64,000 nucleotides of DNA from Syncephalastrum monosporum B8922 (GCA_000697355.1 JNEN01000879.1:1-64000); one strand, 5' to 3'. Counted from the stretch's first letter, positions 44,312 through 57,023 are shown. Notes: generated by a model not told the origin, from the sequence alone. Made by a program: numbers and translations.

Positions 44312-47300
44312 CTACTCATCATCATCATCTGCATCGTCCTTCACTTCGCGCTTGCGGTTCAGGATTTGGCAGTTGCACACCCTTTCCAAGAGACCTGGGT
44401 CCTCCTCAAGGCGCAGCGAGGCTTTGGTTGCAGCATTACGACGTGCGGCCTTGATATTGTCGGCTGCACCAGTCGCTAGCGGCTGATCATGCAGGAAGAT
44501 CACACACCGTTGACTATCCGCTGCTGTGGAACTTGTCATATCATTTCTAAATGGAACATCAATGAGGCGGTGCGCTTTCAGAAAGTAGTTTTTAGCCATT
44601 TACCGTAGCTTAAAATCATCGCATCCAGCGCGTTGCAAGTCCGTCGTAAGCTTGCGCAGCGGATGAATTCTGAGCGTTTCAGGCGTGACATGCGTGTTGT
44701 AAAGCGGTAGCATCCACTTCTCAAACACTCGCTGGACGGGTTCTAGCTGGAAACCAGCATCCACAAACACAGCGCCGAGCATACTTTCTACTACATCCGA
44801 GAGCACCTTGGGTATCGTCAAGTCTGTCCAGTACTCACCCACAGCTTCGCCTCGCTGCTTCATCCCTTCATGCTCCTTCACAAACTCCTCGATCGCACGA
44901 ATGAGCGCTCCCGAGTAGTGGACAATTTGAGTGTGAAGCTCGTTGATAACACAAAGGATACCGAGCACATGGTTGTTGACGCACGAGTCCTTGATATCCG
45001 TGATCAGACCCGGCGGCGCGTCGGGGTATTTGTCGTACAGGTACCGGATGACAAGGAAATCGAGAATGGCATCGCCCAGAAACTCGAGTCGTTGGTAGCA
45101 TGCCACGTTCGAGTTGGGCAAGCTCGCGTGCGTCAAGGCCTCCACAACGAGTAGTGGATACCGGAACTTGTGGCCTGTAATTTCCTCAACTCTCCTCATA
45201 TTCAACGAACGCAGCGCCGAGATTTCCGCGCGGGGTGGGACTTTGGTGCGGTTCGCCTCATGCGCGAGAACAAAATCGTTCCACGTCCTGACTTCGTCGA
45301 ACGGGATTTGCATCGCAATAGCGCACTGAAGGCCGCCTTCGAGCCCCGAGCTGAGGTAGGCCGCGCCCATCGACGCTTCCACAATATCAGCCAGAGTCTT
45401 GTCGGACAGCCTGTTGATCTTGGTATCCTTGAGGGTGTCGGGTGTATCCGTCTTGGCCACAAAATGATGCGGGCGCCAAAGACGACGGTTGAATGCATGA
45501 CTGGTCACGAACCGGAACAGTTTGAGGCGTTTGGCAGCGCGATACAGCGCTCTGTTACAAATGACGCGGATACGAAGACAATGAAGCTCGCCTTCGTTAC
45601 TAAAAGGGAAATTGGTATAGAGGCGGATCGTGGCAAGGAACTTGAGCAACGAGTCTAGATGACGAAAAGGATCATGTTCAGAAAATTAAGAAAAAAGGGA
45701 ACTTCTTTATGGGCATATAATACCTCCCAGCGTCTCGAGACGCTCGTAGTTCATGGCCATACTGGCGGAGGGGGTCGTGTAGGCTTCGAGGATGGCATCA
45801 TCCGTGGTCTGGAGCCGATATCGCGCGGCGGCTTCACGGACAAGCAAATACGAGTCGACGCGGGTCATGATGGAAGGCAGAATCATCGCTGATGCAAATA
45901 CGCTGGCACGGAACATGAAGAGACTGCAAAACTCGGGTATCACAAACGTAGCAGTCCGCTTATTCTCCTGCGGCTCCATCGTGCCAAGCGGCATCAGATA
46001 GTTCATGACTTTGCTGATTCTCTGCACGTGCAACATGGGCTGATTCTCAACCGTGACGTCGAGCTTGTGTATCTCTTTGTAGTAGGCAGCAAAGTCGGGA
46101 AAGCCTGCTTCCCGGAGCTTCATGTCGGTGGGGATTGGTGTGGCGGGTGACATGTCGTGGCGCACTCCTTGTACATAGTAACGCCGCATGTTGTCGGCAT
46201 AATCAATGACGATATAGTCCGTCATATCCTTGTGGACATCCTGCAGATCGACACGGGACGGTGTTGGCTCCAGTGCGTCAATCACGCCTGCCCAGTCAAT
46301 GAGGGCCAGGATCGCGTCTGGTCCGCTGACGTTGATTGGTTTATCACCGTGGAAGGTCACGAGCGGCGCGATGAAATAAGGGAAATCAGGTATAGGGCAC
46401 GAGAATTCCTTGTTGGTCATGGCGGATACGAGCCGGAGCGCGAAACATGCCAGATTCTCTACCATGGCTTTCTCGAGCGTGATTGGCTCGTCAAAGCATT
46501 GCATGGAGATTCCAAAGGGTCGGCCATGGTCGTACAGTTCAAAATCAGGTACGGCTTGGAACGGGTTCCAAGTCAGGATGCCCATACGTCGGACACGAAC
46601 TCCGTGGATCTTGTCTCCGGGCAGCTTTAAATGGAAGATGGACAGATACAAATTGAATGGTCCAGGTCCTAGCTGTTCTTCTTCCTTGTCCTCCTCCTCC
46701 ATGGGTACATCCTCGACTTCATCCTCGAATGAGAGCAGGTCGCCCATCGATTCAGGGGCAGGCGGCAAACCGTTCGTCGTTACCGTCGTTGTACTATTTC
46801 CATTGGCCATGGTGCCAGCTTCTCCCGCGTTCGCATTGAGCATCTTCACGTCACCATTCACTCTGGATTCGTCGTGATAACCTTCTTGACCTGGATAGGG
46901 TGCCACGGTCTTTAGCAACTCCGCGTCATTCTCAACACCCACCTCCTCCTCATCGATGGGCTCCTCCTCGCGCTCCCAAAAACGCGGTGTGCGCTTCTCA
47001 TATTCCATCTTGCGCCGCCGGCTGCCAATAATCTGGCCGTTTTCATCCAGATGGGGCGCCATTTCACCAAGAAGCTCGCGTTTGATGTTCCTGGGCAAGA
47101 GATGATCGCTGAATGCACCGTGCTTGTGAAGCTGCTTGCAGGCCTCGAGCGCAGCCATGCGGATGGCTTTGGTCTTGGTTCGCGCCACCTCAGAAATCAC
47201 CTCGCGCACAGCCGCGTTGCTCGGCAGACGCAGCACGCAGTTGTAGCCGTGGCCAGCCAGGTGAATTTCGAATACGGGCTGAAGCACGCAGAAACTGTCG

Positions 47301-48443
47301 GAGGGCAGTGTTCCACAGTAGCGATGGATGAGAGGCACAGCTGAGTGCAAGGTGATGGCGGCACCAGTGCTCTCGATGCGGTAGCTCATTGCTGAGATAT
47401 CGGCGGTGTCATCATCATCCTCGTCATCCAGATCCATGTCGCCGCGGTAGAACTTGGACACCATGTTACGGTCCTCCGGAAGGGCCTGACAGAAATCACG
47501 CATGTCGTCTTCCATCTGACGGAATTCTTGGAGCTGTGCCTTTTGGGCGCCGTTGCCATGCTCCATAAGTATAATATAGGTCGAGCCTTTGCGACGTGCA
47601 CGGCCACGCGACTGGATATATCCGATCGGCGTCAAGGGAAAGTCAAATCTAATTCTGGTTAAGCATCACGCAGATAGAGATTGATTTCTTTCACACACAA
47701 CGCACCGTATCACCACATTGCAAGGCTGAATATCGAGGCCCTCTTCGGCGACTGTGGTTGCTATCAAGAGATTAATGTCGCCCTTTTGGAAATCGAGAAT
47801 GCAGCGGTTTTGCTCATTGTATCGCATCTGCACATCGCCTTCGTCGCGGCTGCCGTGACCAATCAAGACGCCACACTTGAGTTTATCCTTGTATTTCTCA
47901 AGGCTGCCGATCAACAGGGCCAGAGCCAGGGCAGTGTGACGTCGTTCGACAAAGATGATGCCGCAGAAATCGTCCACGCTTGAATAGACATTGAGAATCT
48001 GCAGGAGTTTGTTCACCTTGGGCGAGAAACCGGTCGTATCGGGTTCACTGTCGAGCTGAAGCAGTTGCGCTTGCTCGTGCGCTTCACGCAAGGCGCGGTC
48101 TTCTTCCATCAGCTCGTGCTTGTCAAGCTCCTGAGTGTCGAGTCGCACACGTTGGTCCATTTGCTGAAGCATGTGCTGCCAGAGTTTGTCGGCGCACCAG
48201 GGACCCATCGTTTGGAGTACATTGTTGATGACTATAAAGCAGCGTCCATAGCGTTCAATCGTGCCGAGCTTTTCTCGGACTTGTTTCGTGAGGGCGGTTT
48301 GGTCTTGGCTCGGCCAAGTGTGATACTCGATACTGACTTCACGGGGTTTGTTGACGGCCATCGTGAGATCATTGAGGTTGGAGGCTGTGTAAATCCGGCT
48401 ATCCAGGTTTTGCTCTAGTTTGCTAGTTGGCAAGGTTAGCGCG

Positions 48444-48482
<39 letters not shown>

Positions 48483-49465
48483 GGGATCGACCCAATCGGG
48501 CACTCACGGAGCACTGTAATGGATGCTGGTCTTTGAGTTCATTGGGGAGGCCGTCATGCCAAAAATCTTGGGGCGTTCCTCGGGTTTGCAGTGGAAGTAA
48601 AACTCGTGCATGATGAGGTTATACGGGTGGTGTTTCGTCGCATGATGGCATTCGTCAAAAATGATAAGGTTGACCTATATATAAAGAGATAAGACATCTC
48701 GGATCCGTGCCTCTCGATCGTCCTTACTTCGTTCATATGGATGAAGCCATGCCGTAGTGTATCGAGGAAGATTTGTGCCGTCATGACACATATATCGCTT
48801 TCCTCGAAGATCAAACGCCACTTCTTTTCGGACCAAGTGTCCACTCCCATCTGGCCACACATGTGTTCGACCACGAATGCAGGGTCGAGGTTGGTACGGA
48901 TCACGCTCGCCTGCTGGAAGACGAGAGGGACACGGTCGACTAGGAAAAAGGACAGCTTCGTCTAGAGCACCAATTGCTGTCAGGGAACCCGCCGCTTTGG
49001 AATAGATGCAGGACTTACATGGCGGCGTTGAAGACGTTCCTCGCGCTCCTTGTGCACGGCGTGCCTGAGGAGCATAACAGCAATCAAGGTCTTGCCACTT
49101 CCCGTATCCAAGACTGCGATCGCGTTCTCGTCTCTCGCGCGGCAGAAGAGTTCGTGCTGGTATTCGCGTGGTTCCAGCATGATTGGGCCTTGGGGTGCAT
49201 CGTCGAGGTCCTCCATTATCATGGCCTCTTCGCTGTCAACCAAGTTGAGCTCCTCCTCCAGCATGTACTGATCCGCAATCTTAGCTTCCTTGTCAGGTGT
49301 GGCCCCTAGGAAGGCGGGATCAATGTACCGCGACAACTTCTCCAAGTCCACTTGGTTCATTGACTTTTGCGCCTGAATAAACTCAGCGTCGTCATTGCCG
49401 TTGTTGTTGTCGTCAGGTACAGCATTCGGATCGTCTGGACCGTCAAGAAAATTGAGCAAGACCAT
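44312..49465 (-). CDS. dcl: Dicer-like ribonuclease III
   Basis: Cuts double-stranded RNA to small RNAs in RNA interference. Seven exons on the minus strand: 49465-49019, 48961-48728, 48674-48508, 48422-47706, 47648-45724, 45654-44604 and 44546-44312, exactly 1,591 codons plus stop. Domains in order: DExD helicase with Walker A LDTGSGKT (to residue 126) and box IIFDECHH (about 232-239); helicase C with [13 protein letters not shown]; dimerisation domain and an acidic linker ([13 protein letters not shown]); PAZ ending near [13 protein letters not shown]; RNase IIIa with RLETLGDSLLKFL (about 1,160); RNase IIIb with [13 protein letters not shown] (about 1,350) and [14 protein letters not shown]-terminal dsRBD ([12 protein letters not shown]) and an acidic tail. 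Both RNase III sites keep the catalytic acidic residues. Intron 3 carries a long TA repeat. Dcl1 versus Dcl2 cannot be told by eye. Confidence 0.96.
48446..48481. repeat. TA microsatellite in a Dicer intron
   Basis: Nearly perfect TA dinucleotide run of about 35 bp within the 85-bp intron 48423-48507 of the Dicer gene. Confidence 0.9.
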
Positions 49466-49719
49466 CAGAAAGAACGGAAGACGGTTGTTGGCGGCCGAAG
49501 GGGGAAGGGAGGGTATAAGACGCCGAGGGCTGTCAAGACAGTAAAAGAATAAAGAACAAAAAAATCGACGTGTGTCCCGACGGGTTGCCAAAATTATAAT
49601 CAATAACCAAGTCTGCTAATTATGCAGTACGCATATAAGTAATTTAATCTCGGGTGTTCGTGCAGTTTTTTCTTTTATATCGAAACATAATACAGCCCAT
49701 TCAAGTACATACAACCCAT

Positions 49720-49787
49720 TTAGTCCTCGGCAGGAGGGGGCGGAAGTGCCGATGAGCCGTCCTCACCTCCTGCTGACGAACCGTAGG

Positions 49788-49818
<31 letters not shown>

Positions 49819-52529
49819 ATCCTGATCACCGTACTGACCGCCGTAATATTGTTGGTAGTACCATTGATTGTACGCATCCTGGCTCCATTGCTGCTGTTGT
49901 TGCGGATCATTTTGTGCATCTGTCTTTGTTTCTGAACCCTTGGTATCACCTTTTTCGCCCTCAGCATCCTTTCCTTCACTTCCTGCTGCTGCTGTTGCTG
50001 CTGCTGTTGAAGAGGGATACTGACCATAACCTTCATAGCCTCCATACGGATACTGGTATCCACCTGATAGCTACCTCAGTCTCCACGTGGAAGATCATGT
50101 CCCTTGACTTACTTTGGTTACCATCGTCGGCCCCTGCGGATGTAGCATACTGGCTCTGATCGTAGCCACCGTATTGGCCATAGTACTGCTGATACTGTGA
50201 ATAGTCATAACCGCCCGATCTGCTGTCATCCTTGTAATCTCCACCACTTCCATAGCTATTATCGTTATAGCGACTGTTTAAAAGTTGCCACCATAATCAG
50301 CGTTAGCTCGTCTTTTTCACGTTTGCCACCCTCCTCCAATCTGTTCATATTCTTTTACCTTCTGCCACCATGGCTGTCACCGCCATATCGATCTTGATAG
50401 CGATCGCCGCCGCCATAGCGGTCGCCGCCATAGCTGCGACCACCACGACCGCCACCGTAGCCACCGCGATCGCCGTATCCGCCAGAAGCACGATTGGCCT
50501 GTATCATTGCACGATAAAAAAAAAAGTAGACAAGGTTAAACACACAACCGCGATCATAGAGAGAAATATAAAAAGTGAGAGTAAGGAGTTGCCAACAGTC
50601 ATCCGTCATCGCATCAAGGTTAGTATCACTCTGCCAAGATGACCACATCGAACCGCGCGCACGCGTCTGTGTGAGAGGATAAAAGCAAAAAAAGAAAGGA
50701 AAAGAGAAAGTGTCGGGGGGACGGGTTGATCATGTACATTTCCTTCGGCGACCTTGTCCGTAACAAGCTGCTTGGCCAGCGCGACAGCGTCCGCATTACC
50801 TGAAGACATAGTGTTTGTGTTTGTGGACCAACAAAAAAATTCAAACTTTTCTCTCGCGCAAAAAAAAAAAAAAATGCTCGCCTCTTTCTTCTTTCTGCTT
50901 TGCATCGATCACAGAAAAGAAAGAGAGAAAGGTGTGCAAGGCACATGGAGCGGAGCGGGTGATTGCACCCTGCGGCATGATTCCCACTTACCAAAGATGT
51001 TGATCGTGCGTTCGTCCGAGCCTGGGTCGCCGTTCGGATCCACCTTAATTCTTGCGCCGGACTGTTCTTGCAAAGCCCGAACCGTTTCACCACCTGTATA
51101 GTCGATTGGTCTCTATGCTTCGACATAGACGGAGCCGTGACCAGACGTACCTTTGCCAATGATGAACCCAACCGCTGTTTTAGGTACCTGAACCGAGGCG
51201 CGTTCATTGTTACCATAGCGATCGCCACCCCCGCCACGGTAGCCACCGCCGCCGCCACCGCTGCCGCCAAAAACGCGATCCGAAGGCGGACCATACGATC
51301 CGTAGCGATCGTCGCCGCGGTCTCCATCACGTGAATCGCGTTGCTGGCGATAAGCACCCCAATCACGGCTTGGGGTGACCTATGAAAAGGGTAGGGTAAG
51401 GCATGATTCCCCGTCCGTCATATTCTTATCCATTATCGTACAGAGCCTGAATAGCCTTGGTCGCCCAGGAGATCTTCAATCATTCTGCGTGCGCGGTCGA
51501 CGGAACCGTCGTTGCCGATCAAGCTAACAGTGCGTTCATGGCCACGTTCCCCCGGGGCTTCAGGTGCAATCGTGATTTTGGCGCCACTTCGATCTTCCAG
51601 GTCACGGATGGTCTCACCACCGCGGCCAATCAATAGGCCAACCTTGGAGGAAGGAATCGTCATTTGTGAGCCGCTGCCAGCACGGGAGGCGGCCATCGCA
51701 GCGTAGTCAGTCGTACGGGAGCCGCCGCTGAACCGAGCGGATTCGTTCGAGCGTGCGTCGTCGATGACTTGTTGCACCATGTTGCGGGCAATTTTCACTT
51801 GGTCCGCTTCACCGGACATGTCAAGTCGTCGTTCCTGTTCGCCCATGTCTACATTTTTGGGGTTGGTCGCTTCGCATGAATTCTACTTTCTTTTTTCTTC
51901 TTGATTTCATCTTTATACCTGGAGCAAACTGGAGCCGAGTACCAGACATGTTCTCGATCTTCTTTAGGTTCTCACCGCCTTTGCCGATGACAAGACCGAC
52001 CATATGGTTCGGCACAAGGAATTCTTCTTGCACGACGGGTTCGCCTGACATGGCTGCACCATACGAAGCGGACTGGCGTTCTTCCGAGCCAAGTCCATAG
52101 CGTGGACGCGAGTTGCCACCGTCTATCACCAGCGTCAATAATGGCCTAGCAAGAGCAATGCTACTTACATCCGCTGCGCGAGTCGCCATAGTTACCGCGT
52201 TTCGACTCGCGGTCGTCGCCGTATCGGCCTTGCGAATCGTAATAGAAATCTTCTTGATCATCATAATAACGTTTCGAGCCAGCTGGTGCAATGAAAAAGA
52301 CGATGAGATTGCGCAGTGTTTGAAGGCGATGATACTCTTTACCTGAGTGTGTCGAAGCGGACGGGGGCTGGGCAGAGCTGTCTTCCGGTGGCTTTTGTTG
52401 CTTAAGCTTTTCGGCAATCGCGCGTGCTTTGGAGAGAGCATCATTGAAGTTGATGGGGGCCTCTCCACCTTCAGCTGAAAGGGACGGAGGAGGAGGCACA
52501 GCTGAATAGTCGTCGTTGTTATCAGCCAT
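49720..52529 (-). CDS. Triple-KH RNA/ssDNA-binding protein (FUBP/KSRP-like)
   Basis: Ten exons on the minus strand: 52529-52343, 52282-52169, 52122-51919, 51848-51442, 51379-51151, 51093-50992, 50799-50738, 50498-50359, 50273-50113 and 50063-49720 (649 aa). Three KH domains each carry the GXXG loop: VGLVIGKGGENLKKIE, VGLLIGRGGETIRDLE and VGFIIGKGGETVRALQ. Between and after them are RGG/YGG-type low-complexity regions (GGYGDRGGYGGGRGG), then a Tyr/Gln-rich C-terminus with a ten-Gln run and PPPPAED at the end. This layout resembles animal FUBP/KSRP, regulators of transcription and mRNA decay or processing; the fungal role is unknown. It lies upstream of Dicer on the same strand, 254 bp apart. 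The third KH domain is interrupted by two introns. Confidence 0.93.
49790..49819 (-). repeat. CAG trinucleotide repeat coding poly-Gln
   Basis: Ten uninterrupted CAG codons on the minus strand in the C-terminal Q/Y-rich region of the KH protein. Confidence 0.9.
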
Positions 52530-54754
52530 GATAGAGGCAGACAAAAAGAGAAACGAAAAGGAGAGTGGAGTCGCTCAGTAATTGAATTCCCTTCTGGCCA
52601 AAGAAACGACTTCGGCATTTGCTTGGACGTGACTGTGTTGTCTCCATATATCTCCAAGATGTTGTAGCGTGATATCTTGCTCTTTAACTTCAATATATGT
52701 ACAGTACAGGAAGTATGCACTTGTATTTATATGCAAGTTGGTCCTTTTGAATCCTTCATCTTTATGGTAATTTAAGAAGAGATTGGGTACTTGACTTCTT
52801 CGCATCGCGGTAGCCATCTGTAGCTTGCGTACGGAGACATTTTGCAACGATGCATCGTGAGCTCTTTGTATACTTATTGCTAATGCCAGCAGACTATGAA
52901 AGCACAAAGAGGGTATACCTGGGAGGTACTCATAGTACTACCTGAGAATACTTCTGGACGACGAGTTTGTTGGGGGGGGGATCCTCTAACTCATCTGCAT
53001 ATATCTTTCCGTGTCTTATTTTGGTGGCCTTTTGCTGCTCCATGTGTCTTCGCTGAGTCCGGCCGCATGCTCACACTTTCATGAGTTACTTGAGTTACTT
53101 CTCGTGATACGAAAGACTTTGATTTACATAGGAAGGATCACCATAGGAAGCGCTGCCAAAGTTATTCCATTAGAGCCACTGCTTGAATGTAAATAGGATC
53201 TGGCTTGTTATACAATACTGAGGTTGGTCAGTCATCCTATCATGGAGCTCGTGTATGGCATACAGCCCTAGCGCAATGGATATTGTAGCCAAATTACAAT
53301 TGACTTTCACTACCTTGAATGAACCGTCATCATGTGGAAGTACTTCGCACAAGTTGTACGTCTATGGTCGCTTATTGCTCTATGGTATACTATTTCTGTG
53401 ATGCTTACAAAGTTATATGCAGCACGGGAACACCTTAAAAGCACTAAATGAGGCAACGCGCTGCCTAATAGAGAATATCGGGTGACCGGTATGGTTAAAA
53501 TACGGTGATTACCTTGTAGTCTGTGCGCCGACTCTGTGATTTGCATCCTTAGTCAGCCAAGTCTTACGGATGTATCGTATGTAATCTGCTTTACATAGGC
53601 ATGCATAAAATGACCGTGCGCTATCACGTGAAGAGTACTGTATCGTACTGAACACGTACAAAATTCATGCCCAAAGAAAAAAAAAGATACGAAAAAAGAT
53701 CGACCGAGCACGTTGTTAAACGGGCGTATCACCTTGTATTTTTTCACCTGGCAATTTCTTTTCATTCAGAAAAGTATGTAACAGTACAGTAATAGCCTTC
53801 CCCACCCTCCTCGCTCCATCTTCTTTCACATGCCCTTACCCAACCCAAAGGTGTGGTTCTCCTGTAGCTGAACAGCTCTCCCTCGGGTAAGGCTTTCATA
53901 ATTTTGGAATGAAAGGAGAGACGGCTATTGTCAGCGACTGCGATTGAAAAAGCTGTATGAAGCGAGGCGCATTGCGTTCTGGATAATCGGTAGATTGACC
54001 TTTCAATGCATGACTTCATCGAAGAAATTAGCGATCGATTATCTGTTTCCCAGGAAATGCTTCTCGTACTGTTATATTACGTTCACATTACATATCGATA
54101 CGCAGTTGACCCTGATTTCCTGCCTTGACGTTTCCGTCAGTTGACATGTTAGTTACAACAGCTTCTTCCGTCATCAATGTCTCAACAGATAGGCATCTTA
54201 AAAATGAGACGTTATGTATATTGGCCATGTATCAAAGGGTTACGCGGATGATACGCTTACCTTTTTTTTCTCTTGGCATTTCTTGCCGAGAAAAAAAAGG
54301 TAGACAATAATTTTCTATCGAGCCTTCTCTGCAGAATTCGAGCCCATCATGTGCTATACATATCCTGAAAACCCAGTTAAACGGAATGTGTCAGCATGTG
54401 AGGAATTGAAGAGTTGAGCCCAACACTCTCGCTTTCTTCTTTCGCCTGAGGGTGCTCTCTTTGCTTGATCGACAGATAATCGTATGGCTCACCCCTTTTC
54501 TTTTTCGAAAATAAAGCACAGAGATTTTCATATGCTCATGGTTTATCGGGATTTGCCCTGTTTAGGTAGGGCATCACCCATACCAGAGACAAGCCAACAT
54601 GTGAAAGGGTTCTTGTTACACAAAAGGGAAAGGAAAGCGTGGCACACGTCATAAATTTGAAAGAATTGACCCAACATATTTTGGCAATCACATGTCAGCG
54701 GCGAGGCACAATTAAAGGGCGACCGTGCGTTTTCACATGTCACTCTGGACATGG
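52530..54754. other. Long spacer with no recognisable gene
   Basis: About 2.2 kb between divergent genes. Frames are short (up to 110 codons at 52575-52907 minus, no motif). It contains one strong hairpin at 54258-54302 (separate entry). No tRNA or transposase seen. Confidence 0.45.
54258..54302. repeat. Perfect 15-bp inverted repeat forming a hairpin
   Basis: TACCTTTTTTTTCTC at 54258-54272 is the exact reverse complement of 54288-54302. Inside, GGCA (54275-54278) also pairs with TGCC (54284-54287), leaving a 5-nt loop and a small TT bulge. The stem totals 19 bp. Confidence 0.85.
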
Positions 54755-54762
54755 TATATAAA
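54755..54762 (+). promoter_or_regulatory. TATA box of the Vip1-type RRM gene
   Basis: TATATAAA, 90 bp upstream of the ATG at 54845, followed by a short T-rich leader. Confidence 0.5.
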
Positions 54763-54844
54763 TGCAAGTGACGCGCTTTACTGCATTTTTTCATTACCAA
54801 CAACCTTTTTTTTTTCTCAAATACAACAAACCAAAGCATCCAAT

Positions 54845-55828
54845 ATGTCAACCTGGACAAACGTTACCGTACGTGGAGAAAGAAGCATATACAAATGTGG
54901 ACGCTGACATGTCTTCCTGCAGATCCCCACCGAGGCCTCGCCCAACTACGTTCTCGTCAAGAACATCTCCCTCCAGTCCTCGGAGGACACTGTGCGCGAG
55001 TTCTTTTTGTTTTGCGGCAAGATCAAGGAGTTTGAGATCAACAAGTGAGTAGAAAAGGATATACGGATACAAAAGGACACGTATATTAAACAGGATGGAA
55101 AAGGGATACCGATGGCGAGCACCAAATCGCTGTGATCAATTTCGAGCGCGAGTCGGCCGCCAAGACAGCAACCCTCCTGAGCAACGCTCTCATCGATGAT
55201 TGCCACATCCAGGTCGCTCCCTACTTTTCGCAGACGGTCCCCGAGAAGGAAGAGACGGAAGAAAAGCAAGAGGAGGCAAAGACCCAGGAGGGAAAGCCCA
55301 AGTCTCGCATTGCGGCCGAAATTCTCGCGAACGGCTACCTTCTCCAGGACCAGGTCGTGGCCAAGGGTCTCGAATACGACAACAAGTACGGTCTCTCGAC
55401 ACGGCTCGGTGGTTATTTGAGCATGTTCCAAAACAATGGTAAGGACACGCAGAGTATAAGAGAAAGGCGAAGCGCGTGATGCTGACGCACTTTTTTGCTC
55501 TGATGTCATAGTGAAACAGTTTGATGAGAAGTACCGCGTCTGGGACAAGGCGATGGACCTGAACCAGAAATATGCGATCCAAGAAAAGGTGCAGGCGGCG
55601 GCGCAGACGGCTCAGAGCACGGCTCAGAACGCGCTTCAGTCGCCCACGGGCCAGAAGGCGCGTGGTTTCGCCGAGCAGACTTTGGCTCAGATCGCGGCCG
55701 TCCACTACGAGGCACGCCAGATCAAGACAGAGCGTGGTATCCAGAGCCCCAAATCGACCGAGAAGCCTGCTGCTGCTGCTGAAACGACGACTCCTGCTCC
55801 TGAAGCACCCACCGCTGAAGCTCAGTAA
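54845..55828 (+). CDS. RRM protein of the fission-yeast Vip1 type
   Basis: Four exons: 54845-54868, 54923-55044, 55104-55438 and 55512-55828 (265 aa). A single N-terminal RNA-recognition motif: YVLVKNISLQSSEDTVREFF (RNP2 side), GKIKEFEINK and HQIAVINFERESAAKTA (RNP1 side, without the usual aromatic pair). A charged Lys/Glu linker (KEETEEKQEEAKTQ) is followed by an alpha-helical C-terminal half with ILANGYLLQDQVVAKGLEYD, FDEKYRVWDKAMDLN and Ala/Gln-rich amphipathic repeats, as in S. pombe Vip1 and its fungal relatives. The acceptor of intron 2 was fixed by frame: aaaag/GGATACC gives NKDTDGEHQ. Despite the name it is unrelated to the Vip1 inositol kinase at the start of the window. The molecular role is poorly known. 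Confidence 0.9.
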
Positions 55829-55898
55829 AAAGATATATCCCATCTCGCAACCTTATCATACCCGCCTCGTACTTCCTCCTTTACAATACATTCATTTC

Positions 55899-57023
55899 TC
55901 ATGCATGTTTCATGATGACACAATACAGTGCTTTTAACAAATAATGTCGCAATTGATTAAGACTGATGTCATTTGCTATCAGGCGATTAATTTTTGTCGA
56001 GTCCGCTTGGAATAATCGGGATCTTGGGTGTTTATGAGATAAGAGTGTATTTATAACATTAACAATATATTCAATCATTGGTATCTGGGGGCGTTTGACG
56101 GTGTTGCAGCGTTGTTGGTAGATAAAGTGATAGTTAGACGGCCGGTCGTCGATCCTTCTTTGAGAGAGAATATGTGGGTTCTCGGGGTTGTCCGTGTACA
56201 CGAGTCGCGCTCCTTCGAAGGATTGAATTTTCTCTAGGCAGTTTCGTTGGCTCTCCTCATCAATTGGAACGTCAAAGAATATACAGGCAGCCTGTGAATC
56301 TGTTAACGTCTGATGTCCTTGATATGCCATTAACAGGTACAGAAAGGAAAAGATCAGGACTACCTTTTTTTTTTTTCTAATTCCCTATTATATAAATACC
56401 AACACCAGCCAAATGTGGCAGAGGAAGCGGTATTTGAATCTGGCGCAAATAGCACTTGCCTGAAGTTGTTCCTGCATGATTACAACGGGACGCTTCTCGT
56501 ACTGGAAATGGCGGAACAAGCCAATATTTGTAATTCCTGTGACGTGCGGCACAGAAATTGCAATGAATTTAAGAGAATCATATATGCACAGATCATATAT
56601 CGCTGAAATATACGTGGACGAACGTTGCAAGGCTTTCTCTTTTACACCGCGTCACATGTTGACCTCGTTCGTGACTCACTGTCGTGTGTAGGGTAAGTTT
56701 CTGCGAAAAGACGTTCGAAAAGGGTTTCATGCCAGACGTGGAGGTGTAGTTCGGATGGCGCATGGTGTGCACGTCAATACGGGCCACGACATTATCCTCC
56801 GCACTGTTCGCGTCAAGAAGGCGAAGCGGTGTGGTAACAGCAAAGGTGGCCTGCTTGAGCAGATAGAAGGCTGCAGCATGTCTCGGTGAAGGCTCTGATT
56901 TTCGGATTCTGCGTTCACGTTGATTCCTTTCTTGTCTGCCGTTGTCATACAGGTGCACTGCGTATTGCTGCTTTTTCGTTGAGAATGTATTGTGATTTTC
57001 AGTCTTATTTGCTACTGTAAACA
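55899..57023 (-). CDS. Possible spliced gene of unknown function
   Basis: Two long minus-strand frames look protein-like. 57023 to about 56674 reads HAAAFYLLKQATFAVTTPLR, VVARIDVHTMRHPNYTSTSG and KPFSNVFSQKL, and ends in a strong donor (ACA/gtgagt). 56330-55899 reads ACIFFDVPIDEESQRNCLEK, GARLVYTDNPENPHIL and SNYHFIYQQR. Between them 56630-56388 has a third candidate segment (HVTGITNIGLFRHFQYEKRP). I could not place a single set of introns that joins all three without a stop, and I do not recognise the family. It sits between two plus-strand genes, head-to-head with the borealin-like gene. It could be a real gene with wrongly guessed introns, or a decayed one. Confidence 0.35.

Noticed and set aside
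44600..45649. Stand-alone RNase III gene
   Set aside because: The frame begins with an internal Met and joins upstream through an intron to ETLGDS...; it is the RNase III part of Dicer.
45707..47635. Separate 642-codon gene next to the RNase III frame
   Set aside because: It is the central exon of Dicer (helicase C end to PAZ and start of RNase IIIa); all junctions close in frame.
55190..55843. 217-codon minus-strand frame opposite the RRM gene
   Set aside because: Ser/Arg/Leu-rich shadow of the RRM gene; no motif and no splice signals.
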